22,859 nucleotides of DNA, taken from positions 1 to 22,859 of the forward strand of contig DCIF01000084.1 in assembly GCA_002315795.1 (NCBI GenBank), in the 5' to 3' direction. The notes below the pieces were generated by a model. The model was not told where the DNA came from. It saw only the letters and a list, made by a program, of their open reading frames with translations, and ran no database searches. This document shows, piece by piece, positions 6,919 through 14,850 of the stretch (position 1 is the stretch's first letter; every line of letters begins with the position of its first letter). Origin of the DNA: Bacteroidales bacterium UBA1733 (GTDB lineage Bacteria > Bacteroidota > Bacteroidia > Bacteroidales > UBA3663). Made by a program: the position numbers and the translations under genes.

Positions 6919-8262
6919 TCACTTCTTGAGTGGGAACTTATACGCCAGCCAACCCATGACGAAAGCAATGGCAGCAGGGAAGAGTGAGAACATAGACCAG
7001 ACCATGGTCTTGACAGACTCTTCGTCGGTAATGTTGACGATGGTTTCGCCAGTAGCAGGATCGGTGCTTGAAACCAGGCCAGCAATACCGAGCAGCATAG
7101 CGATGAGCGAACCAGAGACTGCGCCACCGAACTTCTGCGCCATCGTAGCAGAAGAGAAGATAAGACCGGTAGAAGAAGTACCGTCACGCTCAGTAGCGTA
7201 GTCTGAAACATCGGCATACATAGACCAGAGAAGTGGAGAGTAGAGACCTGCACCGACAGAGGTGAGGATAGAAACCACAATCATCAGCCAGATGTATGAA
7301 GGATCCATAGGGATGAAGAAATACAATACAGAGGTCACACAGCAGATGACAGAAGACCATACGAATGCCATGCGCTTTGAACCGATCCACTTGGTGAAGG
7401 CTGGAGAGACGCCACCGAAGATCATACAGGTAACCTCACCAATAGCCATGAAGACGGTGAAGTTGATGATGAAGCTGCCAAGGGTGATGTCGCCATTCAA
7501 GCAGTATGTAAACATGTAGCCAGCCACTGCATAACGGAATCCGTTGAAGAAGTTGGTACATACAGCTACAGCTGTCATGAGCAGCCAAGGCTTGTTGGTA
7601 ATGAGGTTCTTATACTGCTTGAAAGAGAACTTCTCTGGACGGATATTCTCGACACGCTCCTTGGTCAGAAGGCCGCAAGCCATGGTCATAACCGTAGCAA
7701 TCAGACCGAAGCAGGCACCGAGAACTGCATACTGATGCGCCTCTGTACCACCGACCATCTTCTGGAGGTATGGGAACGAGAGCAACGTGATAAAGCCCAT
7801 GGCGTATGCACCAACCATGCGGTAAGAAGAGAACTCGTTCTTCTCATTGTCATCAGAAGTCATCACGCCGAGGAGCGAACCATAAGGAACGTTGACCAGG
7901 GTATAGACCGCCATCATGAGCAGGTAGAAGGAGTAAGCCCATACGCGCTTGCCTTCAGGACCGAGCTCTGGAGTGAAGAGCAGACAAGCGAAGATGATGC
8001 CGAAAGGAATAGATCCGAAGATGAGCCAAGGACGGTAGGTACCCCAGCGCGACTGTGTACGGTCAGCGATAGTTCCCATCAGCGGATCAGTGACTACGTC
8101 GAACATACGAGCGATGAGCATCAAGGCTGCAGCATCGGCAAAAGAGAGTCCGAAGACATTGGTGAAAAAGATTGGAAAGGCGGTGGACATGATCTTCCAT
8201 GTGATACCACCGGAAGCTGCGTCGCCAAGGGCGTAGCCGATTTTTTCCGATAAACTTGCCAT
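6919..8262 (-). CDS. GPH-family (MFS) sugar:cation symporter (447 aa)
   Basis: Inner-membrane carrier, here inferred to bring mannobiose or mannosyl oligosaccharides into the cytoplasm. The N-terminus MASLSEKIGYALGD and the block around residues 50-80 (ARMFDVVTDPLMG, ADRTQSRWGTYRPW) are hallmarks of the glycoside-pentoside-hexuronide group. About twelve hydrophobic segments are visible, and the length is normal for the family. The start is the ATG at 8262; an in-frame TTG at 8304 overlaps the promoter -7 box and is rejected. It lies between isomerase and GH36 but has its own promoter. The substrate is inferred only from context. Confidence 0.88.
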   Translation of the reverse strand: MASLSEKIGYALGDAASGGITWKIMSTAFPIFFTNVFGLSFADAAALMLIARMFDVVTDPLMGTIADRTQSRWGTYRPWLIFGSIPFGIIFACLLFTPELGPEGKRVWAYSFYLLMMAVYTLVNVPYGSLLGVMTSDDNEKNEFSSYRMVGAYAMGFITLLSFPYLQKMVGGTEAHQYAVLGACFGLIATVMTMACGLLTKERVENIRPEKFSFKQYKNLITNKPWLLMTAVAVCTNFFNGFRYAVAGYMFTYCLNGDITLGSFIINFTVFMAIGEVTCMIFGGVSPAFTKWIGSKRMAFVWSSVICCVTSVLYFFIPMDPSYIWLMIVVSILTSVGAGLYSPLLWSMYADVSDYATERDGTSSTGLIFSSATMAQKFGGAVSGSLIAMLLGIAGLVSSTDPATGETIVNITDEESVKTMVWSMFSLFPAAIAFVMGWLAYKFPLKK

Positions 8263-8278
8263 TGGTAATTGTTTTTTT

Positions 8279-8296
8279 AGGGATTTTAGGGATTTT
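8279..8296 (-). repeat. Two tandem 9-bp units in the symporter leader
   Basis: AGGGATTTT occurs twice head to tail on the plus strand (8279-8287, 8288-8296), so the predicted leader begins with two AAAATCCCT units. Short and possibly chance. Confidence 0.6.
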
Positions 8297-8301
8297 GCCT
8301 G

Positions 8302-8333
8302 CAAATATACAAATTTTTCGGCAAATGGACAAA
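8302..8333 (-). promoter_or_regulatory. Internal promoter for symporter and GH36
   Basis: On the minus strand: TTTG (8330-8333), 20-bp spacer, TATATTTG (8302-8309). Start of transcription is expected near 8295, about 33 nt before the ATG. One arm of a 13-bp inverted repeat lies inside the spacer. Confidence 0.65.
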
Positions 8334-8368
8334 AAACGACTCGAAATAATATCCAATTTGCCGAAAAA
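8314..8368. promoter_or_regulatory. 13-bp inverted repeat around the symporter promoter, candidate operator
   Basis: TTTTTCGGCAAAT (8314-8326) and ATTTGCCGAAAAA (8356-8368) are exact reverse complements. Arm centres are 42 bp apart, about four helical turns. One arm lies between the -7 and -33 boxes, the other upstream of -33. It could bind a dimeric regulator at two sites. Alternatively it folds as a long-loop hairpin after the isomerase stop at 8387, but no T-run follows it. Confidence 0.5.
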
Positions 8369-8386
8369 CGTTTGTTTTGCTTGCGT

Positions 8387-9364
8387 TTATTTGATGTGCG
8401 CGGTCAGGAAGGTGGCGTTGCCAAAGATGTAAAGCACGTTTTCTGACGCTGGTACGAGCAGCGTTTCTCCCTGACGCACCTTCACACCGTTGATGTTGGC
8501 CTCTCCCCACAGACAGACCACGACGACGAACGAATCGCAGTGGAAGTCAATCTGCTGAGCCACCTGTACCACCACTCTATGTACCACGAAATACGGACAG
8601 TTGATGAGCTGTGACGTAGGCTGTGTGCTGTCATACGAGGTGCGATATTCCGGCCATACCTGATAGTCGATGGCATCCTTGGCCTGCTCGATGTGCAGTT
8701 CGCGAGGTTTGCCATGCTGGTCTTTACGACCGAAGTCATAGACGCGATAGGTCACATCAGAAGTCTGCTGGATCTCCGCCAGGAAACAGCCAGCACCAAT
8801 GGCATGCAGACGACCGGCAGGAAGGAAGAAGAGATCTCCCTGATGCGCTTCGTGTGTAGCAATGACGTTGGCCATAGGGTTCTCTCCCTCTTTGACCTCG
8901 GCAGTCACCATCTGCTCATAGTCTTCTGGTGTGATGCTTTTTTTGAGTCCAGCATAGATCTTGGCGCCAACATCGCTCTTGATGATATACCACATCTCAG
9001 TCTTGCCAGCACATCCGTGACGCTCCATGGCGAGCTTGTCGTCTGGATGCACCTGTACGCTGAGGTCCTGACGAGAGTCGATAAACTTGACCAGCAAAGG
9101 GAACTTATTGCCAAAGCGCTTATAGACCTTGTTGCCAACGAGCAGTCCTTTGTATTTGTCAATGAGCTGATTGAGCGTCAGACCTACATCTACGTCATCA
9201 ATCAATCCGCGTTCGATGGCTACGCTCTCGTGGCCAGGAACACCGCTGATCTCCCAACTCTCGCCAATGTTCGGCTGAGCGGTATAGATACCCTTGAAAG
9301 GAGCTATCTGGTAGCCTCCCCAAAGCGTAGTCTTTAGATAGGGTTCGAATTTGTATGGTTTCAT
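8387..9364 (-). CDS. manA: Class I mannose-6-phosphate isomerase (325 aa)
   Basis: Interconverts mannose-6-phosphate and fructose-6-phosphate in the cytoplasm; a Zn-dependent cupin. The metal ligands expected for type I enzymes are visible: Gln104 and His106 in SVQVHP, Glu123 in KTEMWYI, and His187 in AGRLHAIG. TYRVYDFGR (about 205-213) is the usual active-site stretch. The length of 325 fits the short bacterial type. The start codon overlaps the stop of the epimerase gene as ATGA, which suggests translational coupling. In this operon it completes the route from GH130-made mannose-1-phosphate into glycolysis, provided a phosphomannomutase is supplied elsewhere. A house-keeping copy may exist elsewhere; this one looks dedicated to mannan. 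Confidence 0.88.
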   Translation of the reverse strand: MKPYKFEPYLKTTLWGGYQIAPFKGIYTAQPNIGESWEISGVPGHESVAIERGLIDDVDVGLTLNQLIDKYKGLLVGNKVYKRFGNKFPLLVKFIDSRQDLSVQVHPDDKLAMERHGCAGKTEMWYIIKSDVGAKIYAGLKKSITPEDYEQMVTAEVKEGENPMANVIATHEAHQGDLFFLPAGRLHAIGAGCFLAEIQQTSDVTYRVYDFGRKDQHGKPRELHIEQAKDAIDYQVWPEYRTSYDSTQPTSQLINCPYFVVHRVVVQVAQQIDFHCDSFVVVVCLWGEANINGVKVRQGETLLVPASENVLYIFGNATFLTAHIK

Positions 9365-10593
9365 TTGATTCTCTCGATTATTTCCAATGCCATTCTTGAG
9401 TTATGATACGGACACTTCCAGAAACCGGCATGATCGTCTGCCTTGTTGATGTTGCGCTGCGGATCGCGGCTCCAGTACCACTCGCCAAGTTCATGGTCGA
9501 TGAGGTTGTCCTTGATGTATTGCCAGCAGTTGAGGCACTTCTGCAGAGCGTCCTCGTTGCCAAAATACTGATAGATGTTATAGAATCCGACCACGGCTTC
9601 GGCCTGTACCCACCAGTGACGGTCATCGTCGACGTGCCCGGTATCGAGATTGGCTTCATGTGTCATGCTGCCATCGGCGTTGAGGCCTTTCTCGCTGGCT
9701 TTAGCCACCAGCTGAACGATGGGTTCAACCTTTGCCAGAACCTCCTTATTGCCAAGGACAAGTGCAGCTTCGTGCATCAGCCACGAACACTCAATGTCAT
9801 GGCCGTAAGACTCAAGCCAGCCTGCACCGCGTGTCCAATCCATCTCGAAAAAGAGATCAAGGTGGTGTGTCTCCGGATTGAGGATACGATCGGTAAAGAT
9901 ATTGATCAGGTTGGCCAGCGCCTCTTTGACCAACTCTTTATCTTCGACTCTCATGATCAGCGAAGGACGCTCACACATCAGACGATAGAGGTTGGTGTAA
10001 GGCTCAATGATGTGGAGATGCGTATTCTGCGACTTGGGATAGTTGGCATCAAGATCAGAGAGACGCATGTCGGCAATGTCCTGCCAGTCACGTGTCTGCG
10101 CTTCGATATAACCATTGTCTTTATAGTCGCGGCTGTGCTGCTCTATGCAATGGAAAAGCGAGAGTGCCTGGTCAAAGGCCTGCTGATCGCCGGTAGCTCG
10201 CGCATATTCAGAGAGACCATAGATCACAAAACCAATGGCATAGAACTGCTTCTTGGTATCTTTTGGCTGTCCCTGGTAGTCGAGGCTCCAGTAAGCACCG
10301 CCGAACTCTGCATCGACAAAATTGTTCAGGATATAATCCTTGGCGCGAGTGGCCGCAGCCAGATATTCGGCTTTGCCAAGCACGCGATAAGCGGCAGAGA
10401 AAGCCCAGAGGATACGTGCATTGAGGATGCATCCCTTGTCTGCCTCCTTGACCAGAGTGCCGTCACCTTTCATCTGACCATAGAAACCACCGTTCTCATG
10501 GTCTTGCATGTTTTTGAGCCAGAAAGGCAGGATGTTGTTCTCCACAACATCCCGCATTTCGGTCTTCAAAGAGGATATGATAGTGCTTTTCAT
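9361..10593 (-). CDS. AGE-family mannobiose/cellobiose 2-epimerase (410 aa)
   Basis: Likely turns beta-1,4-mannobiose into 4-O-mannosyl-glucose in the cytoplasm. The (alpha/alpha)6-barrel AGE family is shown by NGGFYGQMKGDG, KGCILNARILWAFS, WTRGAGWLESYGHDIECSWL, DDDRHWWVQAEAV and WKCPYHNSR. Candidate catalytic histidines by analogy with cellobiose 2-epimerases are His194 (THLHIIEPYT), His265 (GHDIE) and His397 (PYHNSR). There is no signal peptide. The start overlaps the GH130 stop by ATGA and the stop overlaps the isomerase start by ATGA, so the three enzymes are tightly coupled. The GH130 partner argues for mannobiose as substrate; an N-acylglucosamine epimerase is the less likely alternative. 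A long frame lies antisense to it but is judged a shadow. Confidence 0.88.
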   Translation of the reverse strand: MKSTIISSLKTEMRDVVENNILPFWLKNMQDHENGGFYGQMKGDGTLVKEADKGCILNARILWAFSAAYRVLGKAEYLAAATRAKDYILNNFVDAEFGGAYWSLDYQGQPKDTKKQFYAIGFVIYGLSEYARATGDQQAFDQALSLFHCIEQHSRDYKDNGYIEAQTRDWQDIADMRLSDLDANYPKSQNTHLHIIEPYTNLYRLMCERPSLIMRVEDKELVKEALANLINIFTDRILNPETHHLDLFFEMDWTRGAGWLESYGHDIECSWLMHEAALVLGNKEVLAKVEPIVQLVAKASEKGLNADGSMTHEANLDTGHVDDDRHWWVQAEAVVGFYNIYQYFGNEDALQKCLNCWQYIKDNLIDHELGEWYWSRDPQRNINKADDHAGFWKCPYHNSRMALEIIERIK

Positions 10594-11831
10594 TTGCCTA
10601 AGAATGCAAGATTCCTGTCGATTAATTCATTGCGAGTCTTCACACTCTCACCAGTGGTGAACTTATCAGCAGGAGTATTCATGCAGTAATCCACCAGTTG
10701 AGCGATGGTCGAGGTGGCTACGTGCATGCGAGTGTCGCTCGAAGCGTAGAAGATATGTACCTCCTCGTCCATCTCATGCATAGCGTTGCCCGGGATAGCG
10801 GCAGGCTTCTCGTCGGCAGGCTTGGCAATCCAGCCGTTGGTGAAGAGTACATTCATGACATCGCCGATATATTCGCCGTCCTTCGGTACCATGAAAGCGC
10901 CACCAGGCTGAGCGATGACCTTAGTAGGATCTTCGAGCGAAGTCATATACATATATAATACGTAGCGCAGGCCCGAAGCACAGCCACGGACACCATGTGC
11001 GAGGTGGAGCCAGCCCTTAGGGGTCTTGAAAGGATGTGGACCTTCTCCGTTCTTTACCTCCATGATGGTGTGGTAGTTGCGCGAGTTGATGATGCGCTCT
11101 TCCTTGACTACGGCATGCTCGATGTCATCGACCAAAGCCCATCCGATGCCACCGCCAGAGCCTGCATCGATGAAGCCATCCTGTGGACGTGTGTAGAGGA
11201 CGTACTTGCCATTGACAAACTCAGGATGCAGTACGACATTACGTTGCTGGCTGTTGCTCTTGAGGTCGTCGAGACGCTCCCAGTTGATGAGGTCCTTGGT
11301 GCGTGCAATACCGCAGGTAGCTGTTGCTGCAGAGAGGTTGCCTGGCTGAGAATCGTCATGACGCTCTACGCAGAAAAGACCGTAGATCCAGCCATCTTCG
11401 TGCTGGGTAAGACGCATGTCATAGACGTTGGTTGCCTCAGGTGCTGGAGACTCCTTGAGAGGAGAGGTCTTAGCTTCTGGCATGGTGATAGGATGATTCC
11501 AGAAACGGAAGTTGTCTACACCATTCTCAGATTCGGCTACGGCGAAGAACGACTTGCGATCGTCTCCTTCTACACGGACAACGACGAGATATTTGCCATT
11601 CAGATAGATGGCACCAGAGTTGAGCGCGGCATTGACGCCAATGCGCTCCATGAAATAAGGATTGGTTTCAGGATTGAAATCGTAGCGCCAGATCAGTGGA
11701 GTATGAGCGGCAGTGATGATAGGGTTCTCCCAGCGGTTAACGATGCCGTTACCTTCGATAGGAGTATTCTTGCGTGTCAGAAGCGCCTCATGCTGTGCTT
11801 CGATGTAAGCTTTGCGTTCAGAAAAGTTCAT
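10590..11831 (-). CDS. GH130 4-O-beta-mannosyl-glucose phosphorylase (413 aa)
   Basis: Phosphorolysis of mannosyl-glucose to mannose-1-phosphate and glucose in the cytoplasm; no signal peptide. Family signs: GVNAALNSGAIYL, the general acid Asp138 in VYDMRLT, ERHDDSQPGNLSAATATCGI, DGFIDAGSGGGIGWALVDD, and HTIMEVKNGEGPHPF. Sequence style and the neighbouring 2-epimerase point to subfamily 1 (mannosyl-glucose phosphorylase, as in Bacteroides fragilis) rather than to mannosyl-oligosaccharide phosphorylases. The start ATG is 26 nt downstream of the GH26 stop; the stop overlaps the epimerase start. The subfamily is inferred by motif reading. Confidence 0.9.
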   Translation of the reverse strand: MNFSERKAYIEAQHEALLTRKNTPIEGNGIVNRWENPIITAAHTPLIWRYDFNPETNPYFMERIGVNAALNSGAIYLNGKYLVVVRVEGDDRKSFFAVAESENGVDNFRFWNHPITMPEAKTSPLKESPAPEATNVYDMRLTQHEDGWIYGLFCVERHDDSQPGNLSAATATCGIARTKDLINWERLDDLKSNSQQRNVVLHPEFVNGKYVLYTRPQDGFIDAGSGGGIGWALVDDIEHAVVKEERIINSRNYHTIMEVKNGEGPHPFKTPKGWLHLAHGVRGCASGLRYVLYMYMTSLEDPTKVIAQPGGAFMVPKDGEYIGDVMNVLFTNGWIAKPADEKPAAIPGNAMHEMDEEVHIFYASSDTRMHVATSTIAQLVDYCMNTPADKFTTGESVKTRNELIDRNLAFLGK

Positions 11832-11857
11832 TTTCGATGAAAAGGTATGATAGTGTT

Positions 11858-12991
11858 TTATTGAATCTCCTTCAAGAAAAGAGTATTATCTTCGTTGTAG
11901 AACTTGATGAAATCTTCGGCAGTTGGAGCGTCCTTTGATGCTCCGAAGTGCTCCTTAGCAGCATTGCGCCAAGGCAGACAGTAACAGATAGGATATTTTG
12001 AAGCAATAGGATGGAAGACGCGTGTCCACCAGTCTGGAATGTCAGAGTTGACACGACCACACTCAGTAACAGCAATGAGCATAGGATGATCCTTGACAAA
12101 TTCGGTCATAAGGTTCAAGCCAAAATCAAGCTGCATCTTGAATTCGTCTTCTGTTCCCCACTGATAAGCATCTATGCCAAAGAGCTGTACGCGCTCATCA
12201 CCTGGCCAGCGCTCCATGAGGTGCTCCACGCTGCGTGGACTTGGCGAATAGCTCCACACGAGCTGGCCAGCGAGTTGTTCGTTCATGCGGTCCTGTGTCA
12301 TGTTCCAGAGAGCCTTATACTCGTCAGCTGAGCAGTTATTCTCTCCCCACCAGAACCAGCTGCCGGTGTTCTCGTGCCAAGGACGGAAGATGACAGGGAT
12401 CACCTCGCCTTCTGCTGTCTTCAGCTCGCTAATGAAGTTGACTACATTATCTATCCAACCGAGGAATTTCTCGTGATTTGCACCGCCTTCGATGATCGAA
12501 GCAACGGTCTGCTTAGGATCTATGAGACTATCTGCAGGAACGCCAGCAGCCAACTGCTCTGCATATTCCTTGAGATCGCTCTCGATCCAAGAGGTCTTGC
12601 CATTGAGCGGATTACGAGGATGCCAAGAGATGGTGACGATACCACCACGCTGATGGTGCTTGATGATCTCTTCCTGCATCCAGTTGAATGGTACAGAGTC
12701 GAGGTTCTTGAGATCTCCGAGCTCGATACCACCGAGTTCGAAGCCCATGACTGCAGGGTAGTCGCCTACGAGTTCCTTGGTGTCTGAGCGGTCGTTATGC
12801 TCCCATTCCCAGGTGATGCCATAGAAAGGATCGTCCTGGTGACCATACATATAGCCATGAGTACGGAGGGTATCCATACGGGCAAGAAGCGCTTCAGCTG
12901 GAGTCTGTTCGATGGCGCTCTGCTGATCTTTCTGTGTGCATGATGCCAAAACGGTCAATGCGATGCCAAAAAGAAGAAAGAACTTTTTCAT
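11858..12991 (-). CDS. GH26 beta-mannanase lipoprotein, compact (377 aa)
   Basis: Cuts beta-1,4-mannan, probably releasing mannobiose. The lipoprotein signal is MKKFFLLFGIALTVLASC with Cys18. The single GH26 catalytic domain shows GYMYGHQDDPFYG, SWHPRNPLNG, the acid/base Glu207 in FRPWHENTGSWFWWG, and the nucleophile Glu310 in AVTECGR. The region after the lipid Cys (TQKDQQ) lacks the strong acidic cluster of its surface neighbours, so it may face the periplasm, as the mannobiose-making GH26 does in known Bacteroides mannan loci (inference). It lies between the other GH26 and GH130, with gaps of 172 bp upstream and 26 bp downstream. Confidence 0.9.
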   Translation of the reverse strand: MKKFFLLFGIALTVLASCTQKDQQSAIEQTPAEALLARMDTLRTHGYMYGHQDDPFYGITWEWEHNDRSDTKELVGDYPAVMGFELGGIELGDLKNLDSVPFNWMQEEIIKHHQRGGIVTISWHPRNPLNGKTSWIESDLKEYAEQLAAGVPADSLIDPKQTVASIIEGGANHEKFLGWIDNVVNFISELKTAEGEVIPVIFRPWHENTGSWFWWGENNCSADEYKALWNMTQDRMNEQLAGQLVWSYSPSPRSVEHLMERWPGDERVQLFGIDAYQWGTEDEFKMQLDFGLNLMTEFVKDHPMLIAVTECGRVNSDIPDWWTRVFHPIASKYPICYCLPWRNAAKEHFGASKDAPTAEDFIKFYNEDNTLFLKEIQ

Positions 12992-13049
12992 TGATTCTAG
13001 TTTATATAAATTGGTATTCGGAACAAATTTGATTGAAAGATTGATGGCG

Positions 13050-13057
13050 CAAAGATA
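13050..13057 (-). promoter_or_regulatory. Possible -7 box upstream of the compact GH26 gene
   Basis: The minus strand reads TATCTTTG here, 58 nt before the ATG. No TTTG lies at the usual 19-21 bp further up, so this is a weak candidate. The 172-bp gap between the two GH26 genes is AT-rich and shows no clear terminator. Confidence 0.3.
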
Positions 13058-13163
13058 TACATATTAATGTAATACTATTATACCAATCTTTGCAATTTCG
13101 TATACTTTTTTTCAATTTGCAAGAAATGAGTATATTTGAGATAAATAATGCAAAGGGAAAGAC

Positions 13164-14627
13164 TTATTTCAGTGATGGAAGATCCTCGCGCGAGAGTACA
13201 TTCTTATTGCTCATGGCATCTTTCCACCAGTCGGTATCAGCGTGCTCATGCTTGTCGAGCGTCTTTGCATCATACTGGTACCATGGCATGAAGTAAGACC
13301 AGGTGGCACCTTGCTTCCATTGCTCTGAGATCTTGCCGACGTTTCCGCACTCGCTGAGCGTGCACATCTTGTTAGGGAAAGTCTCCTGCAGGCGCTTGAA
13401 GTCTTTGGCGTTGCTGTCGGCCTTCTGGTTGTAGATGTCCTGTCCGATGATGTCAACATATTCATCACCAGGATACCAGTCGGCATCGCCATTGTTCTGA
13501 GAGGTCCAGACCCAGATCAGGTTGTTGATGCCTGCCTGCTTGAAGTAGTCGTAGACATAGATCCAGAGCTTCTTATAGGCATCTGCTCCTTCGATACCCC
13601 ACCAGAACCAGGCGCCACCGCCAGCATATTGCCCATAAGTATTGCCAGAGGCTTCGTGGAAAGGACGGAAGATGAGCGGGATGTTCTTGTCCTGCAGCTT
13701 CTTGAGCAGTTCGGCCATCACCTTGAGGTCTTCGTCGGCGATCTTTTTCTCCCAGGTTCCCTCCTTCATGATGTTGCTTGGCTTAGCACAAGTAGTGGCC
13801 TTGTCGCCCGTAGTGCCAGTACCTGGCGTACAGGTATAACCATCGGTCTTGTCAATGCTGGCCTCGTTGGCAGGCATGTTCCAGTGCCAGCTGGCTGCAA
13901 GCAGACCATTATTGTTCCACCACTTCTCTACTTCCGAGATATCATCGTAGTTGACCTTCCAGCCTTTGAATGGATTGTGGTCAGTCAGAGTGAGCATGTG
14001 GATATAATCCATCATGGCAATGGCGGGATACTTACCTGTAGCCTGATAGACAAGTTCGGCTTCTGCAAAGTTCCAGTTGACATTGGCCATTGATGCTGAA
14101 AGAGTCTTCTTCCCATATTGTGACAGCAGGTACTCATAGACGTTCTTGGCCTCCTTAGTAGCATTTTTGTTACAGAGTTCTTTTGTAATAGCGACTTGCG
14201 GAGCTTCCTCTGTCTTGAAATTGAGGGTATATGCGGCTGCAGTAGCCTTGCTGTCCTTGGAACTGATGATGCTGCCTTCTGGAACGTTAAGTACATAGCT
14301 GGTTCCCTCAGCCAATGTGCCAAGACTGATGACAATTTTCAAGGCTGACTCTCTACTGACAGAGGCCTGTACCTTTGTTTTGTTGAGTGTGATATTCGCA
14401 GTTGAACTTACAACGACTGTATTATTATAGGAAAGGACAATCTCACTGAGTTGGCTTGCCTTGACAATCGCGCCTTCGTCTATGGAAGCAGAGCGTAACT
14501 TGATTTCTATTGTAGGAGTGACTGGATCGTCTCCGATGGAGTCATTTCCGCCACCGCATGAAATACACATTAGCGAAGTAATAAGAAGAGTTCCTAAAAG
14601 GGACATAAAGTAAATAGCTTTTTTCAT
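13164..14627 (-). CDS. GH26 beta-mannanase lipoprotein with N-terminal Ig-like domain (487 aa)
   Basis: Endo-acting mannanase, probably on the cell surface. The ATG at 14627 gives a lipoprotein signal with Cys24 (CISC-GGGND). Residues about 30-135 are a beta-rich domain (RSASIDEGAIV, VLSYNNTVVV, YVLNVPEGSI) resembling bacterial Ig-like/SbsA-type domains. GH26 fills about 140-480: WHWNMP, acid/base Glu325 in FRPFHEASGN, GGAWFWWG, and nucleophile Glu426 in TLSECGN. An insertion near WNMPANEAS carries two cysteines separated by a Gly/Thr-rich loop (TCTPGTG...TTCAKP), possibly a disulfide. An in-frame upstream TTG is rejected because it lies in the promoter spacer. It has its own promoter and follows a hairpin, so it may head the enzyme part of the locus. 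Confidence 0.9.
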   Translation of the reverse strand: MKKAIYFMSLLGTLLITSLMCISCGGGNDSIGDDPVTPTIEIKLRSASIDEGAIVKASQLSEIVLSYNNTVVVSSTANITLNKTKVQASVSRESALKIVISLGTLAEGTSYVLNVPEGSIISSKDSKATAAAYTLNFKTEEAPQVAITKELCNKNATKEAKNVYEYLLSQYGKKTLSASMANVNWNFAEAELVYQATGKYPAIAMMDYIHMLTLTDHNPFKGWKVNYDDISEVEKWWNNNGLLAASWHWNMPANEASIDKTDGYTCTPGTGTTGDKATTCAKPSNIMKEGTWEKKIADEDLKVMAELLKKLQDKNIPLIFRPFHEASGNTYGQYAGGGAWFWWGIEGADAYKKLWIYVYDYFKQAGINNLIWVWTSQNNGDADWYPGDEYVDIIGQDIYNQKADSNAKDFKRLQETFPNKMCTLSECGNVGKISEQWKQGATWSYFMPWYQYDAKTLDKHEHADTDWWKDAMSNKNVLSREDLPSLK

Positions 14628-14660
14628 TATTGTGTCTATTATCTTGTTGTTTTTCTGGTG

Positions 14661-14692
14661 CAAAGTTAGCAAAAAAGTATAAGGTGCGCAAA
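14661..14692 (-). promoter_or_regulatory. Internal promoter for the GH26 and downstream enzyme genes
   Basis: On the minus strand: TTTG (14689-14692), 20-bp spacer, TAACTTTG (14661-14668). Transcription would start near 14654, about 27 nt before the ATG. Good match to the Bacteroidota pattern. Confidence 0.65.
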
Positions 14693-14791
14693 TTATGGCT
14701 ATAAAGTGGATAATAACTGCAAAGCATTTGATAAATTCATATCTTATTGGCCTAAAGCATTATGCTATTGTGGTGATATAACAGATAATAA

Positions 14792-14825
14792 GCTACCCCC
14801 GCCACTATAAAGTAGCGAGGGTAGC
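14792..14825 (-). terminator. Hairpin after the long glycan-binding protein gene
   Basis: GCTACCCCCGC (14792-14802) pairs with GCGAGGGTAGC (14815-14825), 10 of 11 pairs, with a further ACT/AGT pairing inside. On the minus strand it follows the stop by about 25 nt and leads into TTATTATCTGTT, a loose T-rich run. It may end or thin out the susCD transcript before the enzyme genes. Confidence 0.6.
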
Positions 14826-14850
14826 CTGTTTGTTGAAAAAATTCAGAGAT

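Noticed and set aside
8263..8304. Upstream TTG start for the symporter
   Set aside because: It overlaps the -7 box; the ATG at 8262 gives the usual GPH family N-terminus.
8314..8368. Ordinary terminator of the isomerase gene
   Set aside because: The arms pair perfectly, but the loop is 29 nt and the stem is not followed by a T-run on the minus strand, so it was kept as a candidate operator instead.
9403..10689. 428-residue open frame on the plus strand
   Set aside because: It lies antisense to the epimerase gene, whose family motifs are clear; no family signs, and no promoter was noticed for it. A shadow caused by codon bias.
10995..11840. 281-residue open frame on the plus strand
   Set aside because: Antisense shadow of the GH130 gene.
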